Below the pieces are notes generated by a model. The model did not search any database, was not told the DNA's origin, and saw nothing but the letters and a program-made list of their open reading frames with translations. A stretch of DNA of 64,000 nucleotides. Source: Acanthosepion esculentum (taxonomy: Eukaryota > Mollusca > Cephalopoda > Sepiida > Sepiidae). The position numbers and the translations under genes are program-made. Below are positions 8,772 through 19,760 of the stretch, piece after piece; within the stretch, counting starts at the first letter, position 1, and every line of letters starts with the position of its first letter. Location of the stretch: the NCBI GenBank assembly GCA_964036315.1, contig OZ038485.1:100795102-100859101 (forward strand). Reading direction: 5' to 3'.

Positions 8772-9747
8772 TTCCATCTTCTTCTTCTTCTTCTTCTTCT
8801 TCTTCTTCTTCTTCTTCTTCTTCTTCTTCTTCTTCTTCTTCTCTCCCGCCCCATCTCTCTTATTTTTTCATTCAAAATTTCGTCTTCTATAATTCTCTTT
8901 TTTCTTAAATATTTGTTTTTTCTTCCTTCTGATTCGATATCTGCTTCACTTATAGTTATTCTTAGCCTTCTTCTTCTTCTTCCTTACATTCAGTTTACCT
9001 CCTCCTACTCCTATTCCTACTCCTACTCCTACTCATCCTCCTCCTTCTTTTTCTACTTCTTCTTTACATCCATTTCCCATTCAACATCGTCATCATAATA
9101 AAATTATTTTTGTATTGTGTTCTTCTTCTTCATTCTTCGTCTTCTTCTTTACATCCTTTTCCCCTTCTTCATCATCATCGTCATAATAATAAATTCCTTC
9201 ATCTTCTTGTTGCTGCTTTTGTTGTTCTTCTTCTTCATTCTTTTTCTTCTTCTTCTTCTTCTTCTTCTTCTTCTTCTTCTTCTTCTTCTTCTTCTTCTTC
9301 TTTAAATCCAGTTCCCCTTTTTCACCATCATCATCATAAAATTATTCGTCTTCTCCCTGCTGTTGTTGTTGTTCTTCTTCATTCTTCTTCTTCTTCTTGA
9401 CTATCATCGCCATCTTGCTCTTCTTCTTCACATACATCTATCTTTATTCTTCTTCTTCATCATAATCATCATCTTTTTCTCATTCTTCTTCTTCTTCTAC
9501 TTCTTCTTCTTCTTCCTCTTCTTCTTCTTCGTCTTCTTCTTCTTCTTCTTCTTCTTCTTCTTCTTCTTCTTCTTCTTCTTCTTCTTCTTCTTCTTCTTCA
9601 CATCCAGTTCTCCTTTTCCTTTATCACACCCAACCAGCACCACCATCATCATCATCATCATCATTTTTTCTTCTTCTAGTTCTTTTTCTTCTTCTTCGCA
9701 CATCATAATCATCATTATAATAATCGTCATCACCTTCTTCACATCCA

Positions 9748-9787
<40 letters not shown>

Positions 9788-9833
9788 GTTTTCTTTTTTT
9801 CCTTTTCTTTTTCTGCTACTACTAATCTACGTC
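8772..9833. repeat. CTT/TTC-rich polypyrimidine tract
   Basis: About 1 kb of nearly pure pyrimidine on the plus strand: long TTC arrays at 8775-8841, 9240-9302 and 9480-9600, interspersed with TAC, ATC and imperfect TTC units. All apparent Leu-, Ser- or Phe-rich frames here are artefacts of the repeat. Confidence 0.97.
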
Positions 9834-10294
9834 CAGAAACAATATTGAAATTGAAATTACCACTATACATTCTTCCATTCGATCCGTGCCATTTCCTCAA
9901 AATAATTAAACACAACATTTCCCTCTTCCATTTCTTTCCCTGTAGACGTCACCCCCATTCATTTCATGACCCCTTATTTGACGGGTCCTCTTTTCGTTCT
10001 TTCTTTCTTTCTTTTTTTTCTATCATTTAATTTGTGTGTTTATCCAACCGTTTATAACCCCACTTCTGCCCAACACTAAAAACAAAATCCCAACAGCAGA
10101 TTAGTTACCACTTACTGACCATCTCCATTTTACTTTAACTGGTCAGTGCGTCCGAACACAAATGACTGACCATCAGCGGCTAATTTGACCTGATCGATGG
10201 TCGACACGGCAAATTAGAAACACAGCCAAAAATATCTTTCTTATTTGGTTTTTAATCACGGCTTAGTAAGACGTCAATTGTTTGCCAAAGAGTA
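9834..10294. other. Spacer between polypyrimidine and polypurine tracts
   Basis: Includes a short imperfect palindrome near 10105-10205 (ACTGACCATC and GGTCAGT phrases). No gene. Confidence 0.5.
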
Positions 10295-10338
<44 letters not shown>

Positions 10339-11215
10339 ATGGAAGGTGAAAAGGGAAGAAGAATAGAAAGAACAAATAATAGAAAGAGGGACGAACGACA
10401 GATAGGCAGAAAGAGAGAAAAGGAGGAGAAGATGAAGAAAAGAAAGAATGAATTATGTAAAGGAAGAAGGAAGAAAAAGGAAGAAGATAAAATATGGTCA
10501 AGAAAGGAATGGATGAAAGAAGGTATGAAAGAACTGAAGAAGAAAGGAAAACTGAAAGAATAAAGAACTGAAGCAATGATAGAAGAAAAGAAGCTAGAAA
10601 TGGAGTAAGGGAAGAAAGAAAAGAAAGAAAGAGATGAAAGAAAGAAAGAAGGGAAGGAAGAAAAAGAAAGAAGGAAATACGGATGCAAGAGTGGAATTAA
10701 AGAAAAAAGGTATGAAAGGACGGAAGAAGGAAGAAACGTTAGAAAAAAGAAAGAAAGAAAGAAAGAAAGAAAGACTGAAGCAAGGATGAAAAGTAAGCAG
10801 CAAGAAAATGAAGGAAGGCAAAAAAGAAAGAGATGAAGGAAAAGAAGATAGAAGAAAAAGAAAGAAGAAAGGGTGAAGCGAGACAGGGATGAAATAAAGA
10901 AGGCATGAGATTAAGAAAGAAAGAATTGAAGAAAAAAGTAAGAAAGGACGGAAGTAAGAATGAAAGGAAAGAAGCAAGAAATGAAGGTAAGGAAGAAAAA
11001 ATAAAGAAAGAAATCTAACAACTGGAAGGAAATAAAATCAGGAGAAAAGAAGGAAAAAATATTAAGTATAAGTAGAAAGAAAAAAAACAAAAGAAAGATG
11101 GAAGCAAAAACTGAAGCGCAAAAAAGGCAATGAAGGAAGAAAATGAAAAAACGAAGACAGGAAGGAATGAAGGAAAGAAAGAAAAAAGACAAGAGGAAAA
11201 AATTATTCTTTTATG
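10295..11215. repeat. GAAA-rich polypurine tract
   Basis: About 0.9 kb of almost uninterrupted purines on the plus strand, with GAAA cores at 10295-10338 and 10745-10772 and degraded units between. Lys/Glu-rich and Phe/Ser-rich frames are repeat artefacts. Confidence 0.97.
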
Positions 11216-11520
11216 TGCCGTCTCCCTTCAGGACGTAGGTGATCATGGCTCTCCACCTCCTCCTGCCCCTTGTAGCTTTCTCTTTTTGTTATTTCTCCCA
11301 GACCCTGTTATGCCATCCACTTGCTTACGCCCGTTAAGTATGTCAACGTGTTGTCCCTCTTTCCTTGTATCCTCCCTGTGAGTATCAGATTTTCCCAGCC
11401 CTCATTACGTGTCCCAGAAATTTCAGCTTCCTTTCCTGATGTTAAGTGTAATGTTCCTCTCTGTTTGCATCGTCTCCGAAATGAAAATGATCCCGTTAGA
11501 AGATCGAAAGTACTTGGATA
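11205..11520 (-). pseudogene. RTE-like LINE, C-terminal ORF fragment
   Basis: Minus-strand frames read KQRGTLHLTSGKEAEISGTR, then GWENLILTGRIQGKRD, LTYLTGVSKWMA and, frameshifted, WRAMITY near the end. This matches the C-terminal tail of RTE/BovB-type reverse transcriptases (LMLGKIEGRR...RW...WRA). Related tails are at 17560, 19185, 38120, 49030 and 59660. No RT domain remains. Confidence 0.7.
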
Positions 11521-11635
11521 ATAAAAGTGATATTTACAGTTATAGCTCATTTCTCACTTCATTTAATTGCAATACACGGAAGGCTATTGGTGAGTACGAA
11601 CGGATTATGTTAAAAATTTTAATTTATTTAATAAG

Positions 11636-11637
<2 letters not shown>
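11520..11637 (+). pseudogene. PLE-like N-terminal ORF fragment, copy 4
   Basis: Plus strand reads SSFLTSFNCNTRKAIGEYER followed by IMLKI and then enters a CA array. It keeps the FL.SFN and YER spacing of the copy at 456-613. Just upstream (11475-11510) is TGAAAATGATC, a loop, GATCGAAAG: a stem between hammerhead-like boxes. The coding fragment again ends exactly at a microsatellite. Confidence 0.45.

Positions 11638-11728
<91 letters not shown>
11637..11728. repeat. CA then TA microsatellite
   Basis: About 22 CA units followed by about 25 TA units. Confidence 0.97.
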
Positions 11729-11731
<3 letters not shown>

Positions 11732-11764
11732 ATATTTTTTATGCTTATACGTTCTTTTTATAGA

Positions 11765-11870
11765 TAAATATATTTAAGTAAATGCTCTGTTTATAATAAA
11801 CAGTATTAACGACATTTACCGGCCTGAGTGTCAGAGAAATTTTCATAGAAAATATGCGTACTCCGACAGT
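11765..11870 (-). mobile_element. tRNA-SINE-like body fragment
   Basis: Shares TTTATAATAA.CAGTATTAAC and the following ACATTTACCG phrase with 34745-34785, which there is the 3' body of a tRNA-headed SINE. No promoter boxes are kept in this copy. Confidence 0.4.
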
Positions 11871-11919
11871 ATGTATGTATGTATGTATTGTACATATTGT
11901 AATTTTTAACTAATGGGGT

Positions 11920-12132
11920 GTTTTTTCCCCATTAAGTGCCTAGTGTGTGTGAGGTATTTTAGTGTATGAAGAAGCGAATGGTGGCGGATAAATTCTTATG
12001 CTGAATGAGTATATTATAACGAATGAATGGGTCGTGAATCCGATTAGTTAGGTATAAGATAGCTAGTGATGACCAACCTTGACCAGTCTCCCCTTCTTTT
12101 TCGGCCTTGTGCCATAATAACTGAATTCAGTC
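11920..12132 (+). repeat. Direct repeat left of the Tc1 element
   Basis: About 85-90% identical by eye to 14108-14325. Both copies begin near GGTGTTTTTTCC, share GTGAGGTATTTT and GAATGAATGGGTCGTGAATC and end at CGGCCTTGTGCCA. Same orientation. The left edge TAATGGGG...CCCCATTA is itself a small hairpin. Terminal repeats of a small LTR-like (TRIM-like) element or a simple duplication are both possible. Confidence 0.65.
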
Positions 12133-12338
12133 AGTAACAAGTAGTAGATAGTGGTGAGCCACGAAACGGCGATGAGGAATGTGACTGAAGTCGAGATTCC
12201 AGGTCAGGACCGATAACATACCTGGTGTGAATAATAAACAACAGTATCGAACACATATTTATCTTTCCAGGTCATAGACACCATCAGCTTATCCAAAGAT
12301 CTTTGCAACCAATCTTTTTTTAATCAAGACGAAACATA

Positions 12339-13940
12339 CAGTGACACGCATAAGTATTGGATACATGTTATTTTCTGTTATAACTCTAGTGTATGTTCGC
12401 CATTTTGCCTGATATTTGGTAAGTAATATCTCGTAAAGTTGTTTTAGTTGTATGTGGAAGGAAAATTAAAAACTCATGGTTGAATCCATTTTTTTTACCA
12501 ACGTTCAAAATTTCCCTATGCAAAAGTATTGGATACGTGACACTTTTTTCAAATTTCCAATCGAAACTTTGTATTTTAAAAGACTTTAAATATTCAAATT
12601 TTCGATAGTATTGGAGTGTTATCTCTGACCAATCAGAGAAGCACACAATTGTTTACAAGATAGTGCTACTAATCATCTGACTCTTTGATGTGCATTCTGC
12701 AATTCAAGGATTAAAAATGGCAAAAACTAAAGAATTATCCAGAGATATGCGAGATAGAATCATTGAACGTCAGAAAGGAGGAGAAGGTTACCGAAAAATT
12801 AGCAAAGAAATGATTCTAGCACTAAGTACAGTAGGAAATATCATCAGAAAGTATAAGAAGTATGGCGATGGTACAGCAAACCTTCCAAGAAATGGAAGAC
12901 CGAGAAAAATAAATGAGAGTACTTCAAGGTGGATCAGCAGAAATGTGCAAAAAAATCCTTCATTACTCGTTCTGAAATTAAAACTGATCTTGAGGGTGCT
13001 GGAATTAATGTAAGTAAGGATACCATTAGCAGAGCTCTATATCGTACAGGCTTTCATTCAAGATAACCAAGAAAAGTGCCTTTACTGAAAACCAAACATG
13101 TCAAAGACCGATAAAGTTTGTCGAAACTTATGAAAAGAAAGGTATGCAGTTTTGGGAAAAGGTAATCTGGTCGGATGAAACGAAAGTTGAACTATTCGGA
13201 AGAACACAGCGACAAGTGTTTGGCGAATAAATGGCACTGCCTTCAACAAGCACAATACCATACCCACAGTTAAGATTGGGGGTGGTTCCATTATGATATG
13301 GGGATGCTTTTTATCCAAGGGCATTGGTGAGTTACAAGTTATCCATGGTAGAATGAATGGTATCATGTACAGGGAGATTCTAGAGAAGAACCTTCAGAAA
13401 TCTGCAACTTCTTTAGGACATGGTTGGAATTTCGTACTTCAACACGACAATGATCCCAAACATACTGCAAAACTTACAAAGGAATGGTTTGAAAATAATG
13501 GTATTAGTACTCTCAATTGGCCAAGTCAGTCTCCTGACTTGAATCCAATTGAGAATTTGTGGAATACTTTGAAGGTTAAAGTTCATAAGCGGAATCCACA
13601 AAATATCAAGCAATTAGAGGAATTATGCAAGGGAGAACGGGGTAAAGTAACGGTGGATCAGTGTGAAAAACTTGTGGCCAACTATAGAAAGCGACTGGAA
13701 GCAGTGAAACAAAACATAGGATACGCAACAAAATATTAAATTGATGTATCCAATATTTTGCATAGGGTAATTTTGAACTTTGATAAAAAAATGGATTCAA
13801 CCAGGAGTTTTTAATTTTCCTTCCACATACAACTAAAACAACTTTACGAGATATTACTTACCAAATATCAGGCAAAATGGCGAACATAAACTAGAGTTAT
13901 AACAGAAAATAATATGTACCAATACTTATGCGTGTCATTG
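12339..13940 (+). mobile_element. Full-length Tc1-like transposon
   Basis: 1602 bp bounded by TA (12337-12338 and 13941-13942). Terminal inverted repeats start CAGTGACACGCATAAGTATT on both sides and extend about 200 bp. Inside each arm the tip motif is repeated (AAAAGTATTGGATA at 12522-12535; inverted at 13747-13761), the IR/DR layout known from Sleeping Beauty-type elements. The single transposase gene is broken, so the copy is not autonomous. Confidence 0.9.
12717..13739 (+). pseudogene. Tc1-like transposase, frameshifted
   Basis: Starts MAKTKELSRDMRDRI, an N-terminal paired-like HTH (first 100 or so codons) with a GRPRK AT-hook-like linker. The DDE domain follows in shifted frames: WSDETK (first D, near 13170), LQHDNDPKHT (second D, near 13440) and NPIENLW (catalytic E, near 13545), so the D..D34E pattern is kept. 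At least two frameshifts (about 12960 and 13205-13290) and in-frame stops near 13060-13110 prevent translation. Length fits the usual 340 residues if ignoring the breaks. Confidence 0.88.
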
Positions 13941-14107
13941 TATGTATGTTAACAACGCCAATCAATTAAGATTAGAAGCCATGTGATCCATGCGGAGTGT
14001 AGCGTCAGGACATCATTATCAATAACAATAAGAAGAATATTTGCTGTAGCATTTATTAGAGTCTATTGTCATCTTACACATTCGTGTTTGTTTCCTATTC
14101 AATATTT

Positions 14108-14325
14108 AACTCATGCGGTGTTTTTTCACAGTAAGTGCCCAGTGTGTGTGTGAGGTATTTTGGTGTATAAAGGAGCGAATAGTGACGGATAAATTATACT
14201 GAATGAATATATTGTAACGAATGAATGGGTCGTGAATCCGATTAGCTAGGTATCAGATAGCTAGTGATGACCAACCATGACCAGTCTCCCCACTTTTTCG
14301 GCCTTGTGCCACAATTACTGGATCA
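14108..14325 (+). repeat. Direct repeat right of the Tc1 element
   Basis: Partner of 11920-12132; see there. Without the Tc1 insertion the two copies would be about 380 bp apart. Confidence 0.65.
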
Positions 14326-15870
14326 GTGATAAATCTGAGACGTAATACAAAGTTTAATAAATAAGTTGATAAAGAGGCGCTGATGTCCGAGCGAACGGGA
14401 CTGTTTTTTCTTTACTCAGAGAAAGCGATGTCGTATTTTTTTTTAAAATGTCTTTATTTATTCATTTTTTATTCTTATATTTTCTGTTTATTATATTATA
14501 ATTTTGTTGTATTATTAGATATTTATAATATTTAATTATTAAAATGAATATTTTTCGTGTTTAAGTCGATGCCCTCTAGGGTAGGTGTTTATATATCTGC
14601 CACCATTTCTTTATTTTTATTTCCATGTGCACATGTCCCACGCGCTGATGGGCCGAACACGCGTTTACATGTTGTGGCAGCAGCGCAAGTCGATTTTCGA
14701 ACTGTGATATTGCACTCAATTTGAAAAAGGTGGTTGAACATAATTAATAAAGAGACAAAATATATTTTTTCCAAAGCGTTACTGTTTTTTGAGGAAACGA
14801 GTTTAAAAGATTAATTTTAGGTTCAAAATCGTAGCACTGGAATTTACTGAAGCTTTACAAATTCTATTTGAACAAGATGCATGGCACAAGAACATTATTA
14901 CTAAATCATTGTGCCATCAAATAATACTTTCATTTACTTCAAAGGGAAATTATGCTGAACAATTTTACGATATTATGATGTAATATACGGTGTTTCATTA
15001 AGACAGATAAGGGTGTTTCATTAAGACGGATCAAAGTCAGCAACAAATAAATCAGTGTTAATGAAAATTTAATTATTTCTCTATTGGATCATGTTATTTA
15101 AATCATGACAATTATGTGTGAAAAATAATATCGCCCAAATGTCCGCTAAATCTGAAAGAAAAAAAATCATTAGACGCTTAAACTTAATTCACATTTAAAA
15201 TCGGTCCAAATTATTGTAACACCTTTTATTATACAGTACAGTAGTTTTAGTGTGATTTTCAATAAACAATGCACATTTAAAATATTTTGTCTTAAAATGT
15301 GTGCCCAGCAATATTGTACTTTTTTTTTTTGCTTTTATTATGATCGAACAAATGATCTAACTAATCTTATTCACTGAATGGCAATTTTCACCATTTTTGC
15401 GCAGTTTTTACTTATCGAATACAGTAAAAACAAATTATTGTTTTACTTGTGGTGATTCGTAATCAGAATTCTGATCTGGATATATTTTTCAGTCAATGTA
15501 TCTAATACATGAAAATACCAATTTTATTTGGATTTATTCCTGAAATAGTAAAAATTTGAAATCAGTTTGTAAGTAAAAACCTGTGAAAATTAGGTATTGA
15601 AGTACAGATGATCTTTAAAACTAAATGCTGAAAAATTGGTAAAAGATATGATTCTAATTTTTTGTGTCACTACTTATCACTTCAGACCTCAGCTTTTATC
15701 CTGAGTACAATGTGGATTTTCTAAACAGAAGTGAAAATACAACCTACCTTATTGTGGCAAAAGCTTACATGGGATGAATCGCTGCTAGGAAAGCAACTTA
15801 TGTCAACCATGCACCTATAACCTTGTGCAAATTAATTATAGAGGAAGATAAGGGAGGCCATGATTACCTA
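14326..15870. other. AT-rich interval without identified feature
   Basis: No convincing ORF, RNA or tandem array in 1.5 kb. A TGCAAATTAATT phrase near 15825 duplicates the end of the adjacent transposon and may be a remnant of another copy. Confidence 0.5.
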
Positions 15871-16428
15871 CACGCCTTTTGCAAATTAATTGAAACAAAA
15901 CGAATAATACCGTTATTATTTACTTTTTTCGTATTTTTCCAATGAAACTTGACCCAGTGCATATGTTAGTACTTCGTATGTCCATTCCACGAAGTCGCCC
16001 CTTGCAGATTGACCAGATTTTCGACTGGATTTAAATCAGGAGAGTTTCCGGGCCAGTCTATAATACGTTGATTTGCTCACTGGTTAGGCTTGCCAGTGTG
16101 TTCGTGCAGCATTACAGTTTTCGTACGCTACCTTGGAGTAACGTCCATCGCAGACAATGGTCGTAAGACAACTAACCGACAGTCGAGACAATAGTGTCTG
16201 GGCGTGATGTAAATTTGATGCAATCAGGGATGACGCAATATTATTGAAGGCCAAATTAATTTCATCATACACCCAGAAAATAGATTCAAATTTATGCACC
16301 CTACTGCAAATGACCTCATCTGAGGAAAAAAATGGATTACACCCTGTCACTCCAGTGGGTCTGACACTGACCGTATGCTGAAAGAAAGGAAACTAAAGCA
16401 GTTGTTTTAATTAATTTGCACAAAGGTG
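15871..16428 (-). mobile_element. Internally deleted IS630/Tc1-type transposon
   Basis: Ends CACGCCTTTTGCAAATTAAT and the inverted CACCTTTGTGCAAATTAATT form imperfect 30-bp TIRs flanked by TA (15869-15870, 16429-16430). On the minus strand near 16070-16010 the frame reads DWPGNSPDLNPVENL, the block containing the catalytic E of IS630/Tc1 transposases. At 558 bp most of the gene, including the first D region, is missing or unrecognisable. Confidence 0.75.
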
Positions 16429-16559
16429 TAGTTTCTCTGAAATCACATTGATGCTAAAGTCTATTCTGCATGGTCTGCGTTGAGCTACCTATTACATTTT
16501 CATCGATTATTTTTGTTTCGTTTCTTTTTTATTCCTTGACAAAGAATTCTTTTTATTTT

Positions 16560-16850
16560 TAAACCACGTCGGGGGTGCGGACTTGAGGACAAAAGAAACA
16601 AACTTTAATTCCTCTCTCCCATGATCCTTGGCGGCGCCCATCTCTTCTCCAAGCTCTTAACTACCAGTCGAAGACCAAGTAATATCGCATGGGTCGCCCT
16701 TGGTCTGTACACTAGGCCTTCAGGTTTTGAATTCAGAGTTTTCCTTCTCCTACATCGGTTGCCACAAAAGGCTATAGGACCCAGTCTGTTCTACTATTTA
16801 CCCATAGCTTGGCGGGCAAAGTGAGACGGACTCATACATTTCCCAAGAGT
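16560..16850 (+). mobile_element. SINE-like repeat body, copy 1
   Basis: Shares GGTCTGT.CACT...CAGGTTTTG, GGTTGCCA and the CTATAGGACCCAGTC phrase with 44640-44800, where the sequence is joined to tRNA-like boxes. No promoter boxes are seen here. The short ORF 16621-16824 is incidental. Confidence 0.5.
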
Positions 16851-17500
16851 ATTAGCACGTAAGTGGATGTAATAAACACGAGTAAAATGAAATCTACGAG
16901 AAACTAAACCGCGATGTCGTCGCTTCCTGGCATAAAGCAAGCGACATACTGATTAGATTAAAATCTAGCACATTATTAGGGTATTTCGAGACGTTGTCGC
17001 TCACAATTAAACGTTACTTACAGAGATTAATCAACTACTAATAAATCTTCGATTGAAAATTAAACTAGTTAAAAAGAAATATAGCTTAAAATAGAACGAA
17101 TGAAACTTTTTTTTCCAGATGTTACTGTACAAACCGTTTAACTATTTTACTAGGTTCAGAAAGGCAGATTTCATATACATCTAAAAATTAAATTAGGAGA
17201 AGTAGAAGACATATGCTGAAACACCTATTAAGTTCGTGTATAAGTGAGTATCTCAAAACCTAATACTGACCTGTCGGCGGGCTATAAAATATGTAAATTG
17301 CATTCAGTGTAGAGCGGTGACCCTCACAAAAGTATCCACCTAACAAGTAAATACTTACAGATTCAAATAAAAAGAAGCAAGATTTTCCTACTCTCGAACC
17401 AAATAAATGCCGACTCAAATATTTACCTCACAGATAAACCAACTAAATTCTTACAGACTCAAACATAAACGGTCCATATTTACTGATTTCTGAACCAGAT
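16851..17500. other. No recognisable feature
   Basis: AT-rich sequence; loosely repeated AAATA/ACTCAAA words at 17340-17500 suggest a decayed tandem repeat. Confidence 0.45.
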
Positions 17501-17562
17501 AAATATTCTTCTTCTTCTTCTTCTTCTTCTTCTTCTTCTTCTTCTTCTTCTTCTTCTTCTTC
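17501..17562. repeat. TTC microsatellite
   Basis: About 20 TTC units directly at the 3' end of the neighbouring LINE tail. Confidence 0.97.
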
Positions 17563-18090
17563 TATATGCCGTTCCCCTTCAAGATTTGGGCGAGCATGGT
17601 TCACCACAACTTCCTAACCCTTGTACATACGACTAACATTTGTCTTTTTGCCCTCCCTCCTATCTCTGTTCTGGCATCCATTCACACAAGTAGGTCAGGT
17701 CGGTAGCCCGCTGCTCACCTGTTTCTCTTTTGCCTTTGACATTTCACATTAGTGTCAAATTCTCCAAGCTTTCTTTCCTCATTATGTGCGCAAGAAATTT
17801 CAACTGTCTTTTTCTGATTATGATTACAAGTGTTCTTTTTGTTTCCATTTTCCTTAAATCTTTTTGATTGCTTACTCGCTTCATTCATGGCATTCTCAGC
17901 ATCCTTCTGTAAAACCATATATCTGTTGCCTCGCGTTCTTCTCTTCATCTTTGAGGAAATTTTCTAGTATTCATTGCTGTACAGAAGGATTGATTTTATA
18001 TAAAAGTTCAGTACGCTTTTTTGCTTTTTCTCTTATTGTTCCTAAAGAAATTTTCTTGTTTTTTAATACTTTGCTTAACTTTTAAAAGGC
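17563..18090 (-). pseudogene. RTE-like LINE C-terminal fragment
   Basis: Minus frames contain EYWKISSKMKRRTRGNRYMV, then NEERKLGEF; in RTE relatives this is the stretch around 'MWFYRRMLRIPWT' and 'RKEGLENL'. Frameshifts and stops throughout. The TTC array sits where the LINE 3' end would be. Confidence 0.65.
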
Positions 18091-18157
18091 TCATTCGCTA
18101 TTTCGGATTACTTTTGATTTTGGCATCACATACTCCATCTGCTGTTAAAAAACTTCC

Positions 18158-18310
18158 CGTATGACGATAAAATACATCCGGCAGCAAGGCCTCTTAACGG
18201 GAAGTTTTAAGGAGGGTTGAACCACCTCTTAATTGCTGCTGTTTCCAGATTCACCGTCACCCGGGTTGGTAGCAAATGTTAGAGTCCCAGCTATCGGCAA
18301 AAAGTGAACC
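18158..18310 (+). mobile_element. Composite repeat C, 5' module (copy 2)
   Basis: Carries ATGACGATAAAATACATCCG, GCAAGGCCTCT, ACCACCTCTTAATTGCTG and GTCCCAGCTAT, the fixed 5' module of family C. It is followed head-on by an inverted copy, making an inverted pair. Confidence 0.65.
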
Positions 18311-18575
18311 ATCAAAATGGGTTAGGTTTGGTTGGTTTGTTTTACAGCATATCAACCACAATGGGTTATTTAATGCCGACAAGATTTTTATTGCTGGTAA
18401 TATTTTTTTCCTTCAAAAATGTATAGCTGATAATATTTTTTTCAAAAATATATTGTTGGTAACAGTTTTTAAAAATTATTTCTAGTATTAAACCTATTTT
18501 TACATTTTCATAGTGTTTTGACCCCAGTTTGGGGGTTAAGCCATAGTAGGGATCCTAGCAGTTACTACTAATGAA
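18311..18575 (-). mobile_element. Composite repeat C (copy 3)
   Basis: Inverted copy: 3' module (TTTACAGCATATCAACCACA, 18335-18395), three tandem units of the ATTGCTGGTAAT/AAAAATGTA type, then the end of the 5' module (GACCCCAGTTTGGGGGTTA). Confidence 0.65.
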
Positions 18576-18624
18576 TCTGTAATCGCCAATTTCTCTAAAT
18601 CTTTTAAGTAAATTTACATTTGAC

Positions 18625-18970
18625 GGGCTTTCCTGGGTAAAACAATAAACTACATCCGGCAGCAAGGCCTCTGACCGGGAAGTTTTGAAGAGCGTGGAAC
18701 CACCTCTTAATCACTGTGATAATAGCACCTGCTAGGGTCCCAGCTATGGGCAAATAGTTAACCCTTAAACTTGAGTCAAAACGCTATGAAAGTATAAAAA
18801 TACAGTTTTATAGCAAAATATACCAACAATACATTTTCATATTTACCAGCAATACCAAAATACATTTTTGTAAAAGAAATTACTAATGCTTACAAGGAAA
18901 TTTAATTTAGACAGTAAATGACCCATAAGGTGTTGATATGCCGCTATACAAATCAAACGAACAAACAAAT
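18625..18970 (+). mobile_element. Composite repeat C, near-complete copy 4
   Basis: 5' module (18640-18800), a short tandem core with ACCAGCAATAC/TACATTTTTGTAA units (18810-18890) and the 3' module ending GACCCATAAGGTGTTGATAT. It shows the whole family layout in about 350 bp. Confidence 0.7.
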
Positions 18971-19184
18971 TTCCCAGATATTTATATTTTTGTACTTGTT
19001 TGATTTTGGTGTATCCAATTCGTAGTTCTGGCTGTTCCTTTTGTCTTCTGTCTACTTAGAATTCTTGCTTCGTTTTATTTTAAGGAAAAGTTTTATAATT
19101 TTCAGCCAGGAATAACGCTAATTGTTCAGACAATCAATGCTGAAGGTTTTCTGCATGGTTTCGACTCATTTAACCATTCTTATT
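18971..19184. repeat. Dispersed repeat E fragment
   Basis: GTTCTGGCTGTTCCTTTTGT, TTTTATTTTAAGG, CAGCCAGGAATAACGCTAAT: the same string of phrases occurs at 51770-51930 and, inverted, at 49750-49850, at the outer edges of the large fold-back there. Confidence 0.6.
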
Positions 19185-19760
19185 CTTCTTCATATGCCGT
19201 GTCTCTTCAGGACGTAGGTTATCATGGCTCTCCATTACTTCCACTGTAGCACTTAATTAACTTTGTCTTTCTGTTATTTCTCCTAAGCCTTGTTCCGCCA
19301 TCCATTTAGTTAAACCCATTAAGTATGTAATGCGTTGTTTTCCTCTTTCCCTCTTTCCTTTTATCTGTCCTGTGAGTATCAGATTTTCCAAGCCCTCCTT
19401 CCTCTTTATGTGCCCCGGTAACCTAAACTGTCTATTACTGATGCTAAGTATTAGTTTCCTTTTTGTTTTCTCAAAAACTTCGTCGTTACTCCCATGTTGG
19501 ATCTACGGTATTCTCAGCATCCTTCTGTAGAGCCACATTTCTGTTGCTTCTCCTCTTCGTCTTTGAGAAGATCTTCCGGCACTCACTGCCATACAGGAGG
19601 ACAGATATCACATAGCAGTTTATTTTCCTTGTTTCTAGCGACATTTCTTAGGACTCTGCTCAGTTTTTTGGAATTCATATTTTGCCTATCCAAATACGCC
19701 TTCGTATCCCAGCTTCGCTCTTCCCGTCCTCTCTTTAAACACTTCCCGGATATTTAACAC
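19185..19760 (-). pseudogene. RTE-like LINE C-terminal fragment
   Basis: Reverse-strand reading has the same WRAMITY, EGLENL/ILTGQ and RRMLRIP-type blocks as other copies, with many breaks. Positions 19500-19600 correspond to the 'CETWTISS...RRLEATEMW' part. Confidence 0.65.

Noticed and set aside
9110..9848. Long Ser/Phe/Leu/Ile-rich frames
   Set aside because: They translate the CTT/ATC microsatellite in every frame; no complex sequence.
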